Shown here piece by piece: positions 61,534 through 64,000 of a DNA stretch of 64,000 nucleotides; the first letter of the stretch is position 1, and the number at the start of each line of letters is the position of its first letter. The position numbers and the translations under genes are program-made. A model generated the notes under the pieces. It worked only from the letters and a program-made list of their open reading frames with translations, was not told the DNA's origin and did no database searches. The stretch is from Chloroflexota bacterium (GTDB lineage Bacteria; Chloroflexota; Limnocylindria; Limnocylindrales; CSP1-4): NCBI GenBank assembly GCA_003141955.1, contig PLOC01000111.1, forward strand, positions 621-64,620, written 5' to 3'.

Positions 61534-62082
61534 ATGTCCTTCATGCGGTTCCTAGGCGGCCATCCGGCTGCCGGCGCGTCGGTCTCCCAGCCATTGCCGA
61601 TCGACAACGAGACCGAGGCGGTGCGCAGAATCGTCGCCCGCCTGGAGTCGCTGCCGCCCGAGAAGGCACGGCTCCTGGCCGGCATGGCGTACGTCCTGGC
61701 CAGGGCCGCCAACGCGGACATGGAGATCACGGACGTCGAGATGCAGGCCATCGAGAGCGTGCTGGTCGAATCCGGGCTCGATCAATCCCAGGCCGTCCTG
61801 GTCGCGGAGATGGCCAAGCTCCAGGAGCGGACCGCCGGCGGGACGAGCGACTATCTGGTGACACGCGAGTTCCGCGAGGATTCGAGCCCCGACCAGCGAC
61901 TGATGCTGCTCCGGGCGTGCTTCCAGGTAGCGGCGGCGGACGGCGCCATCGGCGCCATGGAAAGCGCGACCCTCGACGAGATCGCGAGCGAGCTTGACGT
62001 CGAGCGAGAGCAGGCAACTGCGGTCAGGGCGCAGTTTGCGGACATGTTCTCCGCCCGGCTGAACTTCCGACCGAAGGGGTAA
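61534..62082 (+). CDS. TerB-family protein
   Basis: 182 residues from the ATG at 61534 with TAAGGAGGAG before it. The helical TerB/DjlA-N-like bundle is visible: VRRIVARLESLPPEKARLLA, AYVLARAANADMEITDVEMQ, QRLMLLRACFQVAAADGAIG and MESATLDEIASELDVEREQA. The repeated A.ADG/D.I...E pattern is the predicted metal-binding acidic site. TerB proteins are linked to tellurite and general stress responses. It is 39 nt after yceI and in the same operon. Confidence 0.88.
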   Translation: MSFMRFLGGHPAAGASVSQPLPIDNETEAVRRIVARLESLPPEKARLLAGMAYVLARAANADMEITDVEMQAIESVLVESGLDQSQAVLVAEMAKLQERTAGGTSDYLVTREFREDSSPDQRLMLLRACFQVAAADGAIGAMESATLDEIASELDVEREQATAVRAQFADMFSARLNFRPKG

Positions 62083-62123
62083 CGCTGCGGTCGGCGCTAT
62101 CGCCGGGTCGGCCCGCGGCGGCC

Positions 62124-63431
62124 TCAGCGAGTATGAACCGGCTCGGCGGACCGAGCGGCGGACTGCGAGGTCAGCCTGTCCAGCAGGTCGCGGACGGGGC
62201 GCATGAGCCAGCGCGGGTAGCGCTCGGTCCTGCCCGGCTCGTCCCTCGTGGCGATCAGCCTGTCCGCCAGGGACTCGATGTCGCCGATCACCTTCGCCTT
62301 CGGGAAGGCTTCGACCGCGGAGCGGTGGCTGTTGGCCGCATAGACGAAGAGCATGCCGGCAGACCGGATCCTGGCCATCGCCGCGAACCCGACGACCTTC
62401 TCGACGTCGCTTGCCGCGACGCCGCTGTTCGAGCGGTTGACCACCAGGGCCAGGCGGTCGCGAATCTCGAGATCTACGGCAACCTCGCGGAATTGGACCG
62501 CCGCCCGAATGGTCGGGACCTCCGGTGTGACGGGGACCAGGATCTGGTCGGCCAGGGCGAAGATGCCCTGATTGAGCGGCCCGTAGTCGGGGTGCATGTC
62601 CACGATGATCCAGTCGAAGACGTCGCGGGCGGCGCTTATCGCCTGGGCAACGCGCTTGGGCTCGAGGACCTCGGTGTGGAGCGGCGAGCGGGACATCGTC
62701 AGCACCGCGACGCCGCTGCTGTGGGCCGAGGCGATCTCCGCCAGAGAGTGGCTGGCATTCGTTTCCAGGTCCGCTCCCCACACGTCCGCGACGGTGGGAA
62801 TCTCGGCCATGCCCAACGAGGTGAGGATATGGCCCGTCACGGTGTCGCAGTCGATCAGCAGAACGCGCTGGTTCTTGCGGATCTGGAGCACCGCCGCGGT
62901 GTTGATGGCGATCGTGGTCTTGCCGACGCCGCCCTTCGGATTGAAGATCACGACGATCTGGCCACGGTGCGCCAAGGCCGAGGATGAAACGCCCACTTCG
63001 CCTTCCAGGATGGCCCCGCGGGCGGAGTCGCCCAGGGCCTCGGTCCGAATGAGCATCGTCTCGGCCCGAATGAGCATCGCCTCCACGCGCCAGCGCAAGG
63101 AGGCCGCCGAATAGGGCCGGTTGACGAACTCGCCGTTGATGCGGGCGCGGCCGGCTAGGCTGAGCCGATCGACGGCCGTGGACGAAACGATCATCAACGA
63201 CGCGACGTTGCGCTCCCCGTCGTGAAGAAGGGAGTACATCTCGATGGTCGCGTCGAAGTCGCTCTCGCCATCCAGAATGGCCAGGCCGACGTCGGACCGG
63301 CTTTCGAGGAGCGCTGCGAGCTCGCCGGCAGTGGAGACCGGGATGGCTTCGAATCCGGCGTCCGCCAGCTCCTCATTGACCGCCGGGAACTCGTCCTCGG
63401 GCAGGTAGACGGCGACAGCTGATCGCAGCAC
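62124..63431 (-). CDS. CpaE-like ATPase: receiver-like domain plus MinD/ParA ATPase
   Basis: 435 residues from a GTG at 63431, chosen because AAAAGGAGGCCACAGC lies just upstream. Residues 1-125 look like a divergent receiver domain (AVAVYLPEDEFPAVNEELAD, VGLAILDGESDFDATIEMYS). An 18-nt duplicated segment near 63050 codes a repeated MLIRAET/MLIRTEA helix. The ATPase has the deviant Walker A NPKGGVGKTT near 169, LLIDCDTVTG, VFDWIIVDMHPDY and VVNRSNSG. This is the CpaE/TadZ layout, often used to localise type IV pilus (Tad) machinery, but no tad genes are visible. Confidence 0.85.
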   Translation of the reverse strand: MLRSAVAVYLPEDEFPAVNEELADAGFEAIPVSTAGELAALLESRSDVGLAILDGESDFDATIEMYSLLHDGERNVASLMIVSSTAVDRLSLAGRARINGEFVNRPYSAASLRWRVEAMLIRAETMLIRTEALGDSARGAILEGEVGVSSSALAHRGQIVVIFNPKGGVGKTTIAINTAAVLQIRKNQRVLLIDCDTVTGHILTSLGMAEIPTVADVWGADLETNASHSLAEIASAHSSGVAVLTMSRSPLHTEVLEPKRVAQAISAARDVFDWIIVDMHPDYGPLNQGIFALADQILVPVTPEVPTIRAAVQFREVAVDLEIRDRLALVVNRSNSGVAASDVEKVVGFAAMARIRSAGMLFVYAANSHRSAVEAFPKAKVIGDIESLADRLIATRDEPGRTERYPRWLMRPVRDLLDRLTSQSAARSAEPVHTR

Positions 63432-63686
63432 TACGCTGTGGCCTCCTTTTGGAACGAAGGTACCACCCCAGTCTAGCCGAAGGTCATAGGACTGTGCCTG
63501 CCGTTGAGCCCCGGTCGGACTGCGCTGGACAGCGCGACGCACGTAGCCGCACCTGCCGGTTCTGCCACCTTTCCAACTCTGTGGTGCGCGGGCTCACCAC
63601 GTGCTCGCCCGTGCCGAGCGCCGTGACCGAGCTCGGAGGTCACGTAAGCTATGCCCTCCGTCACCTGAAACTGGACTTGCCCGCCC

Positions 63687-64000
63687 ATGAAGACCTACCT
63701 CCAAGGCGTCTTCGACGTCTACAGCTCCTACTTCCGCATCGCGGCGCTGGTCCCCTCAGGTGGGGCCGGCCTGGTCTCGCTGCTGATCGCCCTGAACGTC
63801 GTCCTCGGGGTGCTGCCGATCGTCTTCGTCGTGGCGACGAGCGTCATGGTCGGGCGCGTGCCGGAGGCCGTGGCCGGCGGCGTCGGCTCGGCCAAGTGGG
63901 AATCGCTCGTCATCGCTTTCGGCATCGCCGCCTCTGCCTTTGTCGCGCAGCAGATCATCGCCCCGCTGCAGGCCGCCCTCGGCGAGCTGCTGTCGCGCCG
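63687..64000 (+). CDS. ABC exporter transmembrane/ATPase protein (N-terminal part)
   Basis: The first 104 codons of a protein cut by the right edge. Two long hydrophobic segments are visible (LVSLLIALNVVLGVLPIVFV near 30-49 and WESLVIAFGIAASAFVAQQI near 71-90), separated by a short loop. The sequence looks like the start of a type 1 ABC exporter half-transporter with fused ATPase. The ATPase is outside the window. The assignment rests on helix layout only. Confidence 0.6.
   Translation, partial: MKTYLQGVFDVYSSYFRIAALVPSGGAGLVSLLIALNVVLGVLPIVFVVATSVMVGRVPEAVAGGVGSAKWESLVIAFGIAASAFVAQQIIAPLQAALGELLSR

Overview
The window is high-GC bacterial chromosome (well above 60% GC by eye) with short intergenic gaps, many GTG and TTG starts, lipoproteins with Pro/Thr linkers, a deazaflavin-type nitroreductase-fold protein, PspC, CAP, YceI and small zinc-ribbon proteins. 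This suite suggests a free-living Chloroflexota-like or actinobacterial lineage. No rRNA or taxonomic marker is present, so the phylum is an inference. The window opens inside a group II intron that sits directly behind the terminator of a tRNA-Glu gene.

1-16 kb: group II intron and reverse transcriptase (cut by the left edge), tRNA-Glu(CTC), an alpha/beta-hydrolase lacking its usual nucleophile, a DUF1015 protein, a SufR-like regulator, adenosine deaminase, and a polar amino-acid ABC importer with two tandem binding lipoproteins, a permease and an ATPase. A lipoate block follows: lipoyl synthase LipA, an E2 acyltransferase and an E3 dihydrolipoamide dehydrogenase, with a second hydrolase inserted. 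No E1 is present.

16-30 kb: zinc-ribbon protein, secreted C39-like peptidase, NnrE and PEP carboxylase as a pair, several small proteins, a GGDEF cyclase, a cellobiose/N-acylglucosamine epimerase, a receiver-domain remnant, a Gfo/Idh/MocA oxidoreductase and the nitroreductase-fold protein.

30-40 kb: membrane proteins (MFS exporter with a repeat-expanded loop, AI-2E-type permease), a lipoprotein, a doubly frameshifted beta-propeller-like lipoprotein gene, an amidase, AsnA and a cupin.

40.4-46.1 kb: an accessory, defence-like island. It holds a BrnT-like toxin with a ribbon-helix-helix antitoxin, a DUF2442 gene broken by an in-frame TGA, two head-to-head NERD-domain genes (one membrane protein, one fused to an SF1 helicase), and an AbiEi/AbiEii type IV toxin-antitoxin pair preceded by a perfect 12-bp inverted repeat. 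The toxin reading frame runs antisense through a tRNA-Gln gene, which suggests the island was joined at the tRNA 3' end.

46-64 kb: second zinc-ribbon protein, GlnRS next to its tRNA, a ferritin-like/VIT membrane protein, secreted proteins, a CYTH protein coupled to a large sensor kinase, a LiaF-like/PspC envelope-stress pair, a C..C..H..H repeat membrane protein, a membrane-anchored CAP protein, YceI, TerB, a CpaE-like ATPase and the start of an ABC exporter.
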